Counted from the stretch's first letter, positions 10,768 to 22,902 are shown. The stretch is DNA of 64,000 nt from Guyanagaster necrorhizus (GCF_019112545.1 NW_025064883.1:1128100-1192099); one strand, 5' to 3'. Program-made: numbers and translations. Notes: generated from the letters alone by a model not told the origin.

Positions 10768-12961
10768 CTACACCCTTCCTGAAGCATCTGTCTGTACGTT
10801 GTCGCGACTAGGTCGTGGGCGTATCTGTCAAAGTTCATTATACTGACAAGACTTGGGAGGAAGATAACCAAAAATACATACATCGAGCAAAGTTCGCCGC
10901 GTGAGAATGGCTGTAGGGCTCAAAGTAGGCGGAAGCGGATTTGACAGCTTGCCATGTTCATGGTCGAGACTGCTACCGGTTGTGAATCCGAGTCCGGTCG
11001 GAGTAGATGGACCCGCAGAAGAGGACGAGAAGGAGAGTCTCTGCGATTCAACAGAGTCTGGAGGAGTCAAAGGTCTATACTCTGAGCCTCTGAGCTGACT
11101 CGACGGGGGAGTCCCCCTCAAAATTGAGCGGGGAGGACGAGGAATTAGAGTTGGCACCGCTCGGATTTCAGTTTTCGGGGGCACCGATGGTTGCAAGTCA
11201 AGAGTATAGAAAGAGTCTGCATCACCGTTTACCAGCGGTGAGTCAGAGTAAAGAGAAGGAGTGGATTGTCTGGAATGTAGAGACGAGGGAGCTGGGTGGC
11301 CGGTTGTAATAGCGAGCCCTATTTCTTCTTGCGACAAGAACGCGTTGACATCGCTGAACGGCCCCTCTTCCTGTATATGGGTGGTATGTCCAATCCCCAG
11401 ACTAGCAGCAGTGAAACTTCGGACGCCTAGAAGATTAGCGGTGCTAGCTTCTGTATTGACATGTTCTGAATCCTCATGTCGCTGATCCCTGTTGATGTAG
11501 GTGGTCTGCGGAGCATGCATCACCTGGGCCATCTGCGGTGGATCCCCGGGATCCTCGAATGGATCGTCTTCATCGAATGGGTCCCTGTCAGTGTCATCAT
11601 GCAAAGGATATGAAGGGGGTTGTGTGATGGCCGACAGCCATCTGGTTCGTTCTCTCTGCCTGCGTCTACGACGATAGCATACAAAAAGCAGCGCAAGCAT
11701 GGCGAATGCGACGATTCCCACAGCAGCAAACGTTCCTGCAACAGCACTTGTATTACTGAAAAAACTGCAGACATAGTCAGAATTCTTAATCGAAACGTCA
11801 AGAGAAAAAATTATTACGAGGAGTTGCTACTTTCTGGGTGCCCCACGCTGGTTGGATTAGACACGACCGCAGATTCGGTGACTACGGAGCCGTCTGATTC
11901 CGTTGCAGTGCTCAAGACGGTAACGAAACTGGGAAAAGTAACCGACGTCTGACCATCTGAACCGGTAACTGTCACGCCGATTGCTTGGGGAAGCGTAGAA
12001 TGCACGGCTGAGACAGTCGAGGCGGCGGAGTTTACGCTTGAAGCAATGCCGGTAGCTCTGACAGTACTGCTACTATTTCCACCTGTTGCAAGATAAGCAA
12101 GGGGAAGACGCTTCGAATCGCTGTACTTACTCCCATCATTAGTAGATCCAGTTACCGAAGTGGCCGATTGTTCAGTGACTGTAGCAGCCACTGCCGATGC
12201 ACTTGTGACCTGCGTCTCTTCACTTGCTGCTGACGCGATCACAGAAGTTGTGGACGTGCCATTAGTAGTTCCTGGGCTCGTGGTAGTCACTGTGGCCCCA
12301 GGCTGCGTCGACGTTACGGTGCTAGTACTCGGTGTTGCCTGAGTGGTGGAAGTACTCGACGTGGTCGTGATAACGACTTGAGAGGAACTCGACGAGGAGG
12401 ATGTGCTCGTGGAAGATGCACTATCGTCAGTATTCGGAGGAGCCGCAACAGGCGTCGACGTCGTGGTTGCTTGCGCCACGGTTGTTCTGGCCGTCACCGA
12501 CGTGGTAGAGAATGTGGAAGACATGCTGGAGAGAAACCCCCCAAGTCGAAAATAAGAAAATGTACGCGTAGGGCCGATAATTTCACATACTCTGCTTGTA
12601 CACCGGTAGACATCGGCGAAGCAGTTGATGGGCTAGCCTGCCTGTCTGACTCGATTATCACCGACGACAAGCTTACGTCGTCCGTGGCGGTTTCTGCGGA
12701 CGACGCAGCGGATTCAGTAACGGTGGAAATGATGGTCTCGATCAAAGTTGTCCCGACGGCAGCGAATGAAGAGGACGCAGGCGTAGTCAACTGTTGGCGC
12801 GTTAGGGCATCCTGGACTGAAAGATAAGTGGTCCAATACCGATGTCAATGGTGCGGTTGACCTGGAAATGACTACCGATGGCGAAAAGATAAGGGCATGT
12901 CGAGATGAAAGAGCGCGTGAAAGGTGGACCTGCCTGACTGTGTCGTTGACGTGCTATTCAT
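10768..12961 (-). CDS. Ser/Thr-rich mucin-like single-span surface protein, relative of the gene at 6940-8929
   Basis: Six exons fit, complement of 10768-10824, 10882-11755, 11818-12082, 12131-12525, 12591-12816 and 12934-12961, giving 614 residues in phase. The first join (MNSTSTTQS to VQDALTRQQ) needs a GC-AG intron (gcaggt donor), so the 5' end is the least certain part. A long Ser/Thr ectodomain ends in TGSDGQTSVTF and TESDGSVVTESAVVSNPT. One span follows (SAVAGTFAAVGIVAFAMLALLF), then CYRRRRRQRERTRW and an acidic, Pro/Ser-rich tail. The last short exon (IRPRPSRDNV...) mirrors the other copy, as does intron placement before the membrane span. The 48-nt intron at 12083-12130 has no stop and is a multiple of three, so retention would add 16 residues. 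Confidence 0.78.
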
Positions 12962-13711
12962 TTTGTGCCCGATGGACGCATCGTCACCTTGGTCCCAGAG
13001 CGAGGAGATTAAGGGGGGAGGGGAGAAAGGGAAGTACTCTCATAAGAGCCATACAATTATAGGCCTTGTATACGTGGAGCGTCCGTCCACGCGGGTAAAT
13101 GTCGAAACATCAATGGGAAATGCATAGCTTCTTACGGTCAGTTGACCGGTCCTCGTATGCCCTGCAGCGAAATCCGCACCATGACCAACATGTGAAAGCG
13201 ATCAGATCGTGATACGAGTTACGCACCAAGCACTGAGTTGCAGCAGATTCTCAAATCTTTGGCCAAAGGCGCCCGTGCGTGAATCTTTGACGGACCGCTG
13301 CCATTTGTCAAGCGTCTTTAGGGTGTCTTCGGAGAGGCCTGAAATCAGTCCAGACAACAAGTTACATATTATAAGGATGACAATTACGAATAGTTACAAC
13401 GCAAGTCTAGATGGACATGTAGATGTAGTATAGTGGTGCTGAGAGAATAAATGCATGTTTGAAGATACAATGAAGATGAGGATGCACCTGACAATATAGT
13501 TACACCCACGAGCTGTGGAGTGCGAGCACGCGCTGGTATAGCTGAGAATGGGTATGAGTCCGAAGGAAAGAAGACACATGAAATTCCGGAACGATAAGAT
13601 CCAGAAGGAAAGTGACGCATGCGATGAGAGGCTGATAGAACATAAGTGTTTGAAGGACTCAAATGAATGATCCATACCGTAAGTAGTCAAGGACCCTGTT
13701 GATCAAAATGA
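12962..13711. other. Intergenic, no gene seen
   Basis: About 750 bases lie between the start of the mucin-like gene and the stop of the Rab gene. Short open frames on both strands carry no recognisable motif. The stretch next to 12962 is presumably promoter, and that next to 13712 presumably 3' untranslated. Confidence 0.45.
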
Positions 13712-14810
13712 TCAACAACATTTGCCGGGAATCCAGCTCTTGAGTTTTACGGTTCCTCGTCTCGGACGTCCACTCAAACTACCGAAGCTCAAACGGCTGG
13801 AACTGTTTACTCTTCGTAGTGCTCGGTCTCCGTAGCTGACGCCGCTGCCGGCCTTTTCGGGGTCGAGAGCTCCAGATTCTATCGAGAGCAATATGGATCT
13901 TGCTGCCAAGAGGAACGGTGCCTCGACGTTGTCGCCGGTGAGAGAAGACGCCTCTAAAAAATGAATGTCTGATAGCATAGGGCTAACAGTAAGCCGATCG
14001 TCAGTTCTCGGCAACCCGGAAGCGCACCATTCTCAGCAGCCCAGCGGCTTGCCTCGGCCCACTCTACCTCCCTGTCCTCCTCGCAATCAGACTTGTTTCC
14101 GACAAGGACCGTTACGAGATGTGGACTGGCTAGGGCTCGCGCATCAGCTAGCCACCGCGACAGATTTGTAAACGAGTCCCGGCTGCGCACGCAGGTATCG
14201 GGTAAGTAGATGGAAAGGAAAGGAACAAAAGACAGGCGGACTTCGTGATGTCGTAAACCAAAATTGCCCCTGCGGCACCACGGTAGTAACTGCGTGTTAC
14301 TGACCTGTGTCGGACATCAGCTACATTTAGAGAGAAGGAACACTGCACGCCACCGAAACCGTTCTTGACCTGCCGTGTCCCACAACTAAGATGGATCTAT
14401 AAATGATATGCGAGCATCAACAGCCAAGAAGTATGTACCTGTAACTTTATCCGCTTTTCACCTAGTTTAACTGTTCGACTCGAAAACTCCACACCAATAG
14501 TATGTTGTGAATGGTCTTTGACTGCGGCGAGACGTTAGGCTGGGCTTGGGTGGAGGGTTGCGAGATTACGGACATGAATTGTGGGTAAAATGATGTAGCA
14601 AGCAGGACTTTCCAGTGCCTGCCTCGCCTGTGATCATGAAATTATTGGAGTTTCCGGTAGATTGTCGCCATGAGACATACGAACCAATGATGATGTATTT
14701 CATGAGGAAGTCTAAGCAAAGTTAAAATAGTATACAGACACAGCGAGCAGAGCCATACCATAAGTTTCAATTAGCTCTGTATCGTAGTCTCCGTAGTCAT
14801 TGGACGGCAT
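13712..14810 (-). CDS. Rab4-like small GTPase
   Basis: A small GTPase is spread over about eight short exons. After MPSNDYGDYDTELIETY come DFLMKYIIIG, the P-loop GEAGTGKSCLLHHF, an effector region with HTIGVEFSS, and [29 protein letters not shown] (G3). VLVGNKSD (G4) and FLEASSLTGDNVEAPFL (G5) follow. The chain ends WIPGKCC, a double-cysteine tail for geranylgeranylation. The [15 protein letters not shown] and NVEAPF wording fits Rab4 rather than Rab5, Rab7 or Rab11. Expected role: recycling from early endosomes on the cytosolic face. The unusual feature is the glutamate in GEAGTGKS where many Rabs have GDSGVGKS. Confidence 0.88.
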
Positions 14811-14926
14811 CGTGGCGAGGAAAGAAAGACAGGCAATGCTCACTGGCACCTAGTGAGCAGGCGCCGTGGGAAGACGGCAATGGTCACATTTGTCACCGTG
14901 ACATAACTAAAATACAAGCTACTGCT

Positions 14927-16413
14927 CTACCATCCTTTCCAAGGAACCCATATATCCACTATCTTCTCCCCGTTCTCGACATCCGAATCGACTATATAGT
15001 ACCAAGGATACGCTGCAGTAATCAAACATGCGTGCTGCCCAACAATGTCGACCACCTCCCCCAGCTGCAGTTTTCGGCCGCTGTCCGTGCGTGTCAAGAT
15101 ACCATGTTCCTGCGATATCCTACCAACTCGCCAGGCTTTGCCAACTACGTCTCCGTATCCTCCAGATGGGCCTGTGTCTTTACTAAAAGCGATTGCGCCG
15201 GCGTCAATAAGCGCTTCATCTGTGCCGTCCTGGCCTCGTCCCGGATAATAAGAGATGACCGTCGCTCTGACGCGCTGGGCAATCTGTGACTTGTTGATCA
15301 AGGTTGTGTGTTGCTGCTGCAGATCCAACATTGGATAATTTCCTGTCCATTTCATCAGTGAACAAGCATGCTTCGGCGGGACGGTCGCGTACCTGCATGG
15401 AGTTCGAGCGCGCCATGAAGCAATGTAGACAGAGTCGCCCTCGTTTCTGCGCTCGCCGCGTGTGCCGTTGGTGTCGCACCGACCGACAACACAAAAGGTC
15501 TTTCTGGAGCTTTCAAGCCCAAGTTCTTCAGTATCGACAAGGCGGCCCTGGCGGCATCGTTTACAACCTGGACTTCACCGGACAGAAAAGAAGAAGCCTC
15601 CGAGAGCGAAGTTGACGCGTAGGAGTTCCCTGCATGCCCATAGAAGCCGTGGATTGAGACGAAGGAAGATTCCAAAATGGTTGTTAGGAGGGTTTCAAAG
15701 TAAGGAGTGATAGTCGAGACACCCGCCCGCCTGTGGTACAGTCAGTATCAGTTTATATTCAAGCATAACTCCATTTACTTTTGTCCGCCATCAATCTTAA
15801 CGAACGCTGACCATTTCCTAGGTGTTATGCGCTGCTTCTCAAATTCGTTCAAGTATTTCACCTGATCAGGATGGTCTAGCAAAATTCGCATGACGCCGCC
15901 ATCTACAACTATAGCGTCCCATAGCTCGGACATATCCTCTATTTTATTGACGGGAATTGGCAGGCCGTACAATATCTGTTCTTGACTTCAATAATCGCTA
16001 TCCAAGAAGAATAGCAATCACTGACATCTTTCACGGTACCATCTCGAATGAGACCCGCTTTTACTACCTCCCAGGCTTCCATTAAAGTCGAAACGACAAC
16101 TCTGTCAGTCTTGTTTGCACTGGAGACGAGCTGATATTTTGTTCCTTCAGATGTCTATTCCTAGATTCAAAATTTGATACCTCGAAAGGAGTAGTGATGC
16201 TACCTTATGAGTTTTCAGATGGGCTCTGAACCCTGCACCCCAATCATTGGCCTTCTGGTGCATTTTCGCGCAATTCTCGGAAAATGTCTTGCGGTCAATG
16301 ATCATAGCTGGGGTCCTTATACCATCAAGCGACTTTCCCACAAATTCCTCGACCAAGGTGGCCTTTGACGGTTTGATCAACAGGCCGATCGGCGTCTTCG
16401 TCTGCGTGGGCAT
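14927..16413 (-). CDS. D-serine dehydratase / D-threonine aldolase-like PLP enzyme
   Basis: Start MPTQTKTPIGLLIKPSKATL at 16413, stop at 14927, several introns. The PLP lysine lies in FRAHLKTHK, the signature of this alanine-racemase-fold group. The C-terminal domain has the paired metal ligands of eukaryotic D-serine dehydratase in GQHACLITAAYPWYYIVD (His and Cys, zinc in yeast Dsd1). VSIHGFYGHAGNSY and VLSVGATPTAH also fit. The family reaction turns D-serine into pyruvate and ammonia via 2-aminoacrylate. No targeting peptide is apparent. The gene lies 330 bases downstream of a RidA gene on the same strand, a fitting neighbour because RidA hydrolyses the reactive enamine made by such enzymes. 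D-threonine or another 3-hydroxy D-amino acid remains possible as substrate. Confidence 0.85.
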
Positions 16414-16742
16414 TGTATCAAGCAAGGTGAGTTGAAAACAAAAGCTCCTGGTGGCCCGATGGTGAGTATATGGATTCTGACTATCGGATTTGAATTTGAG
16501 ATACCACGTGTGATACTTTACTGTATTTAGCCTCCGGGAAGCGTCGGACAACGGACACTCCGTTCCTACTATGCCTGATAGGCAAATGTGCCGCCGCTTG
16601 CAACTGGTCCACATATCTTTGCGAACTTTTAACCGCCTACACTACGACTCTTAATTCTGCTCCAGCAAAGATGGTCATTGGCACTAGCTTCATGGATTTA
16701 ATCCTTGCATTCGCTACGTATTCCGCATCATAGTACTCCATA
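16414..16742. other. Short intergenic stretch between the RidA and D-serine dehydratase-like genes
   Basis: About 330 bases hold the presumed 3' end of RidA and the promoter of the dehydratase. No additional coding region is supported. The open frame running upstream of the dehydratase ATG shows no family similarity. Confidence 0.45.
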
Positions 16743-17286
16743 TTATACAGCTGCAATGGCTTCGATCTCGATGTCAACATCGTTTGGAAGCTTGGCGGCC
16801 TGGATACAAGTCCTGGAAGGCTTTGGATTAGGCAGCATCTGAAGCAATTTAGCCAAGATACTTGTGAAGCGGCACTGGCGTCTCACCTTCTCGTAGATCT
16901 CGTTCATGGCTGCGAAGTTGTCCATGTCTTTCAAATATACGTTAACCTTAATGACCTTCTCCCACGAGGAGCCTGACGCTGCCAAGACGTTTCCTAGGTT
17001 GGTCAGACACTGAGCCTAACGATATATATGTTTCAGGTTGTCAATGGAATCAAGAGATATCAACGAACCGTATGCTCTTGTATTCCTCCAGGAACGAGTG
17101 TTCCGGTCTTATCAACGGGAGTTGTACCACTAAGGAAGATCAACCCCAGGCCGGAGACCTTGGTCGCATGAGCTGAAGCACTCATTAGAAAGTTGTACGA
17201 AAGAAAGCGGAATCGTTGGAAGCGAGCTTACAGAGAATGCGAGTGAACGAGGAGTTCTCAGACGAGTTGATTCTTTCGATGGACAT
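16743..17286 (-). CDS. RidA (YjgF/YER057c/UK114) family enamine/imine deaminase
   Basis: About 130 residues in several exons. It starts MSIERINSSENSSFTRIL and then runs SHATKVSGLGLIFLSGTTPVD, VPGGIQEHTAQCLTNLGNVLAASG and VIKVNVYLKDMDNFAAMNEIYEK. The end is PKPSRTCIQAAKLPNDVDIE followed by IEAIAAV. The Arg in SRTC and the Glu in IEAIA correspond to the substrate-gripping arginine and catalytic glutamate of active RidA proteins. The family hydrolyses 2-aminoacrylate and related imines released by PLP dehydratases. A 48-nt stop-free intron near 16839-16886 could be misread as coding. An in-frame ATG near 17394 would extend the N terminus, but the start at 17286 gives the usual family length. Confidence 0.85.
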
Positions 17287-17541
17287 GATAGTGGTTGCTG
17301 ACGAAGAAATAACTTTGTACCCTATAGCATCCCTTCGAATTTCGGATGAATCTTTCAGCTCCGGTCCGTCCATCATGTGATCGATCAGAGTCATCTCTAT
17401 TCCCTCTTATCTGCTCTGGAAGCACCGGTCCTTCCCAAACGCCTTGCTAGTAGCCCGAATATGCCACCAACGCATTTAAGTATATTCATTCTATAGCGCC
17501 CACTACACATCCATGTGATCCTGCTCCACTTCTCTCTTCCC
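17287..17541. promoter_or_regulatory. Divergent upstream region shared by RidA and the MFS transporter
   Basis: Only 255 bases separate the two start codons, so the genes probably share regulatory sites. I see no well-defined operator. The arrangement supports coordinated expression of uptake and detoxification, which is inference. Confidence 0.4.
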
Positions 17542-20006
17542 ATGGACGATACTGAAGACGCTGCAACTGTTCTTCCCAACGACGACAAATTTACAGATGG
17601 TGAATCCGAAAGCTTGCAGTTCTCCTCCAATGAAGAGCGTCGTCTTCTGCGTCTATTTGACATATGTATCCTACCACCCTTGACTTTCATGTAAGAATCT
17701 AGTTTATATTTTGGGATCAGTCCGTAGCTGAAGCTTTAACAAACAACCAGGTATCTTTGCAATGCACTTGACAAGGGAAACGTAGGTAATGCAAAGACAG
17801 ATGGATGGGACCACGTAAGTGTACAATCCACCTTACATCGAGTGGCTTCGTTTGATGCTCTTTTTAGGACCTTGGCCTTGTAGGAAACCAGGTATGGCAT
17901 CATCGAAGGTATCTACTAATAATATGCGCCTAACACCCCATCATAACATAGTACTATCTACTCGTGATGATCTTCTATGTGTGTATCCATTCATCTGCAT
18001 ATCTTACGCCGACTCACCACAACACATAGGTTCCCTTCTGTCTGTGAGCGAGTTCCTACCAAGTTTAAATGACCGCCGACAACTATCTATGATAGCTTTG
18101 GGACGCCGATCAGTCTTTTGGTCAAACGATTTTCTGCTGCCCGAGTGTTGCCTCTGATGATGATAGGATTTGTACGTGACCGCCGTACTTTGTTAATTTA
18201 TCAGGGCTTCTACAGCCTTCTTCCCCAGGGCTCCATGTTCGTCACCTTTGCCGAGGCACAGGTATTTCTTGATCTATGTCTTTTGCAGGTCTCTCTTTGC
18301 TGGGATAGCGAAGAACTTCCCGCGTATGTCTACTGGTCCTATCTTCGTGGGGTAAGGTCTGACTAAAAGACAGAGATATTCGCCATTCGTTTCTTCCTTG
18401 GTATCTTTGAGTCAGCGATGCTGCCTGGTGTGGTAAGATAGATCATACATTCGAATACGAGGGCTGTTCTTTGACTAAGCGTGCCGTACCAACAGGTTTT
18501 CTATCTATCGACGTTCTACAAGCGTAGCGAGCTTGCATCTCGCGTTGGCTTATTCTATGGTGAGGCGAGGTTCTGTTGTATTGTCTATTGACTAACGAAA
18601 TTCGTCTGCTATAAAGCCGCGGCTGCGATCGCTGGGGCATTTTCAGGCAAGTAAGCCATGTCCTCGAGGCTGCTCTCTCAATTATTCTGCCTCTTGAACT
18701 CTCACCAGGTCTTATCGCATTCGGGGTCTTTCAAATCAAAAACACGAAGTACCATGGATGGCAGTACCTATTTTGGATCGAAGGCAGGCAACAGACCCAT
18801 ATTGTAGTGCACGCGCTGATGCCGTATCCACAGGTGCAGGCACTTGTGCCTTCGCCATATTCGCTTTCTTTTGGCTTCCCCGCTCACCATCTACTTGGTC
18901 TTTCCTCACTGAACGCCAGAAGGCTATAGCGCGTTCACGTATCTTGGCCGACTCTTCTGTAACAGTTGACGAAAAACTCGATATTCGTGATGCCTTCAGG
19001 CCGCTAAAGGACCCATTATACTGGCTCTGGGCCGTTATCAGTTTGAGTTTGGGTGTCCCTTTGGCTTCTGTCAACAACTTCCTTCCCCAGATCGTCGCAA
19101 GCTTAGGATACTCTACAATCAAGACGAATTTATACACGGTCGCGCCGAACATAGTTGGGACGGTGTCGCTCCTGGTCCTCACGTTTTCATCCGACTACTT
19201 CTTGGAGCGCTCGATACATATCTGCATACCTCTGGCCACAACTCTCGCTGGATTTATTGTCCTTGGGTCCATTGACGTAGTAATACATAAAGGGGTAAGC
19301 CTCCATTAACAGGTTCCGTCCGTACCTTGTGGATGGCCAACGTTGTACAGATTGCATACTTCGCTTGCTTCCTTCTGACTATGGGGGTAGGTATGATGCA
19401 CTTGGAAAGCATATCATTTATCCCCTTCCTCTAGGCTTCAGCGCCCTCCGTATTGGTTGCAACGTGGTATAATAACAATACGCCTCAGGAATCCCGGCGC
19501 GCGGTTGTCACCGCGGTAATGGGTACTGTGACATTTTGACTGGTGTCTTGCAAGTCGCTCATCTTGTACAGTTGCCATCGCCAATGCGTCGGGACTTATT
19601 TCTACCAATGTTTTCAGAGAGCAGGACGAGCCAAAATATATTCCAGGCACTTACAGACGTTTCTTTCCTGCCATTGAGTAGTAAAACTGATTGCCTCCTG
19701 GTTAATGCAGCCCTTGCAACCTCAGGTGATGCTAATTAACTCATGAATACCACTGCTTTCTAAAGATTCAATAACGCAGCGGCATTTGGCGGTTTCTGCC
19801 TCATTCTTGTAGCAGGGTATGCTTGGTGTTCACGTCTTCCCTTCAGTCTGACAAATCTGTCATGCAGAACGGGAATATGGATGCGTCTCGAAAACAAAAG
19901 GAGGAACAAAGCTCAAGGAATCAGTGATAATTTCACCGCAGCCGATGTTCATACAGAATCGCTGGAGGGCGGTCACGATTCCCCCCAGTTCAGATATATG
20001 CATTAG
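17542..20006 (+). CDS. MFS transporter, allantoate-permease (Dal5, anion:cation symporter) type
   Basis: An intact multi-exon gene despite a broken look in the raw frames. Family blocks in order are CNALDKGNVGNAK, GLVGNQYYLLVMIFYVPFC, ISLLVKRFSAARVLPLMMIG, AIRFFLGIFESAMLPGV, VFYLSTFYKRSELASRVGLF, GLIAFGVFQI, HGWQYLFWIEG, LLTMGASAPSVL, ATWYNNNTPQESRRAVVTAV, ANASGLIST and a terminal DSPQFRYMH. That is about twelve spans. Three introns appear to use GC donors (18647, 18784, 19647). A GT-only model stays open but replaces the conserved GLIAFGVF...HGWQYLFWIEG block with an unrelated frame. Relatives import allantoate, ureidosuccinate, nicotinate, peptides or carboxylates. Placement beside RidA and the dehydratase hints at an amino-acid-like substrate. 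Confidence 0.82.
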
Positions 20007-20517
20007 GCATATTGGCTCGTAGGAGGGAGAACTCTTCTTTTCGAGACAAGGCATCCAATACATGGTTGTATGACACCAAACAAACGAACCTTGTTCAAAA
20101 TCTACCAGCCGCCATCTCTGGCCTGTGATTAGTAGGAGCGTCGGCAACAAGAATATTGCCAATACCTGCATCCTATTCCAGGAATACCGACGTCAGGTTG
20201 GCTTAGTGTCAGCGCTTGTGCCACAATGCAAGCGCAGTCCTCATAATTCGTTGAGCATCTATATTGCAGAAATGAAAGAAGCCGCAGACGTTCATAAACG
20301 TCAACAATGAAACCTGCCTATGAGTGCATGTGGCGTGGAGACGGCCACTCTGCATTGATCAAATAAGATCTGCACAACATAAATTGAGATACAAGTCACA
20401 GAGAAAGAAACGAAGCACGATCAAACGAATTGTAAAATGTGTATCTGTGGTGAGAAGGATAATTTTAGTAACGTTCCAAGACGAACATCTCTCAAACTGC
20501 AGAATTTTCTTAACCGG
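20007..20517. other. Convergent 3' intergenic region
   Basis: About 510 bases lie between the stop codons of the MFS gene (plus) and the splicing factor gene (minus). AT-rich stretches near 20380-20480 fit polyadenylation regions. No gene is supported. Confidence 0.5.
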
Positions 20518-22797
20518 CTACTGATGTGCTTGCATTATGGCGTCAGAGATGAAGTTTGCTGATACTTGCTTGCCACCGAACCAGCGACCATTTAAGCCCT
20601 GTATCGCTTTTCGTGCCGATTCAACAGCGTCAAACTTGACGTAGATTTCGCCCTAAAAATAATTCTCAACGACGTTGATACATACTGTTGAATGTTATTA
20701 CCTGTGACTCTTTCTCGACTTTGATGGCTAGTACTTTACCATACTTGCTATCGCATTCACCTTTGACTTCGTCAGCTAATTCTTTGTCCCAATTAGCATC
20801 GGTCTCCCTGGAATGTCAGAATTAGCAAACGTTCTAAGGTCAAAAAGAAATGACATACTCCTCGGGATCAAACATGTTCTTCAAAAGGACAGACCTGGAC
20901 TCCATAGCTTGAACGGGCCTTGCTCTGTTGATCTGTTAACCCCAGACATATAATGTGCTTTCTATCATCGCTTACACAGGCTCGGGGATAGCAATCGGAG
21001 TTTCAGTTCTAGCAAGTTTCTGCATTAGCGCTTGACGAGAAGCTGCATTCAAGTTACCACCTATGTTGGAAATGGTGTCATTATCTTGTCAAAAGGCACG
21101 ACGGCAACCTACCGCCAACTTCATCTAGTGTGTCTTGTTGGGTGTATCTAGCTGTGCCCTTTTCATGAACAGTATTGACACGTAACTAGGTTGAAAGGTA
21201 AGTGAAAAGTCAAAGCAGTGAATGGTATAAGAACCAACGCACCGTTCTTCCAGCAAGTTCAAACCCTTCCATTTGCTCCAACGCCATTTTGGCATCTTCC
21301 GCTCGTTTGTATCTTTTGTTCGTTTAACAAGGAAAGACGCAGTATTAACATATATGCTTACTGAACGAAAGCGTAGCCTTTGCTGCGGCCCGTCATGGGA
21401 TCACGATGGAGATCCACGAACTCGAGATCTCCAAATGGTTCAAAGACTTGCTTAATATCCGATTCTGTGAGGTTAAAGTGCAGCGATCCCACATAAAGTC
21501 TATCACCTTATCAGTATATGTTTCTGTCCAGGAAAAATGGAAACATACTGCATGGCGCCATGCGGAGCACTGACACCTGGAGGAAGGTTGAGATTTCTAA
21601 GAGACAGTCAATAACGATATAGCACTGTGCTCCTTTATACTCACCCATCACCTGGATGAAGTCGGTTCCTTTCCGATTCAGTTAACTGTACCAGGATGGG
21701 TAACCCCATGACAACAGTGCCAGAAAGGTTCAGGGCTTTCTCCACTAGATCTACCGTTCGAAATTCGACGTAACCGATTCTAGAAGGTACCAGTCAGGAT
21801 AAGTGAGGGCAAATATGATGAGTCTTAATACCCTTTGGAACGGCGCGATAGCCTGTCTGTGACGATTCTGGAATCCATAACTGTACCATCCCCAAGCTTG
21901 TCTTCAAAGAAATAACCTAGATCTCGGGCGGTCAGCCGTGCTGCTAGTTGGGATACGAATACCGATCGGGCTTCCGAGTCGTCTTCTTTGGGTTCATCAG
22001 GATTATATGGCTCATCAACGGGAACTTCGTAGGAAGGAGATGGTCTTCTGTTCGCCAATGAGTGAAATGGATTTACGGTGAGAAAAGGAGACAAACTTTA
22101 TGGGGGGAGGACTCCTGGTGAGACGAGGAGACAGAGGATCATCATCAAGGGGCCGACGATTGTCTCTCCGACCATAGTCCTTTCGTGAACGCGGGGGGTC
22201 GCTAAACTCGTCCCGTGGATCGCGAGGTGGCCTCGAGTACCTATCTCCATTTCTACGGTCACTAGAACGGTTCCTGCGGTCTAACGTTCTGGTGCTGTCT
22301 CGAGAGCGAGGGCGAGGTGAGCGACTGTCTGAAATTTTGGCCCTCTTCGACCGTTCTTCTGGTTCAGGAGCATCAGTGTCATCTAGGTGCTCGCTTCGCT
22401 TCCTACGTCGGTCCTTTCCATCGCGGTCGTAGTCGCGGTCACGGTGACTATGTCGACTGTCCCCTCTTTCTCGGTCCCTTTCCCCTCGATGACTGTCCCG
22501 ATCTCTGCGACGATCCCTGTCTCTGTCTCTGTCCCTGTCCCGGTAGTGGTCTCCAGACCGGTTGGTATCTCTGATTCTGTCACTCCCTCTGTCTCTGCTG
22601 CGACTTCGCCTTCTCCTCTCATCGTCACGGCGCCTATCCCTCCGTTCTCTTTCTCGAGAATGAGATACATGAGACCTCTTGGTAGGCAAGGTGTCAGTAG
22701 AGTGGTTACGGGACCTGGAAAGATGGTCAACGCTTATAATGCAACGTCAAGACAGGATAACGCACGACTTGTGGGCTGGGGATTTGTCGACATCCAT
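20518..22797 (-). CDS. RBM39/CC1-like (yeast-type Rsd1) RNA-binding splicing factor
   Basis: An Arg/Ser/Asp-rich N terminus of about 200 residues (RDRDRDRDRD-type repeats) leads into an RRM starting SVFVSQLAARLTARDLGYFF. A second RRM contains LYVGSLHFNLTESDIKQVFEP and MTGRSKGYAFVQ. A linker with RQALMQKLAR is followed by a C-terminal UHM-type domain (SVLLKNMFDPEE...GRWFGGKQVSANFI). This order is characteristic of the RBM39/CAPERalpha family, which links U2AF and the spliceosome in the nucleus. At least nine introns cut the RRM half. The start is uncertain: MDVDKSPAHK at 22797 joins in phase through an atypical gtcgtg donor. The foldback element begins about 105 bases upstream. Confidence 0.87.
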
Positions 22798-22902
22798 CTT
22801 ACCATTCGGCGAAGACATGGTCGTTTTTCGAGGGCTGTTGCTTGGCCTTGTTTACTTGTGTGCACGACCTCTTTACCTTATTTGGGTATCCCTTACTATC
22901 AC

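Noticed and set aside
17397..17690. 97-codon minus-strand frame over the MFS start
   Set aside because: It overlaps the clearly coding first MFS exon on the other strand and has no family similarity.
17542..20006. MFS gene as a pseudogene
   Set aside because: Raw frames look broken, but all family blocks join in phase once short introns, including GC-AG ones, are removed.
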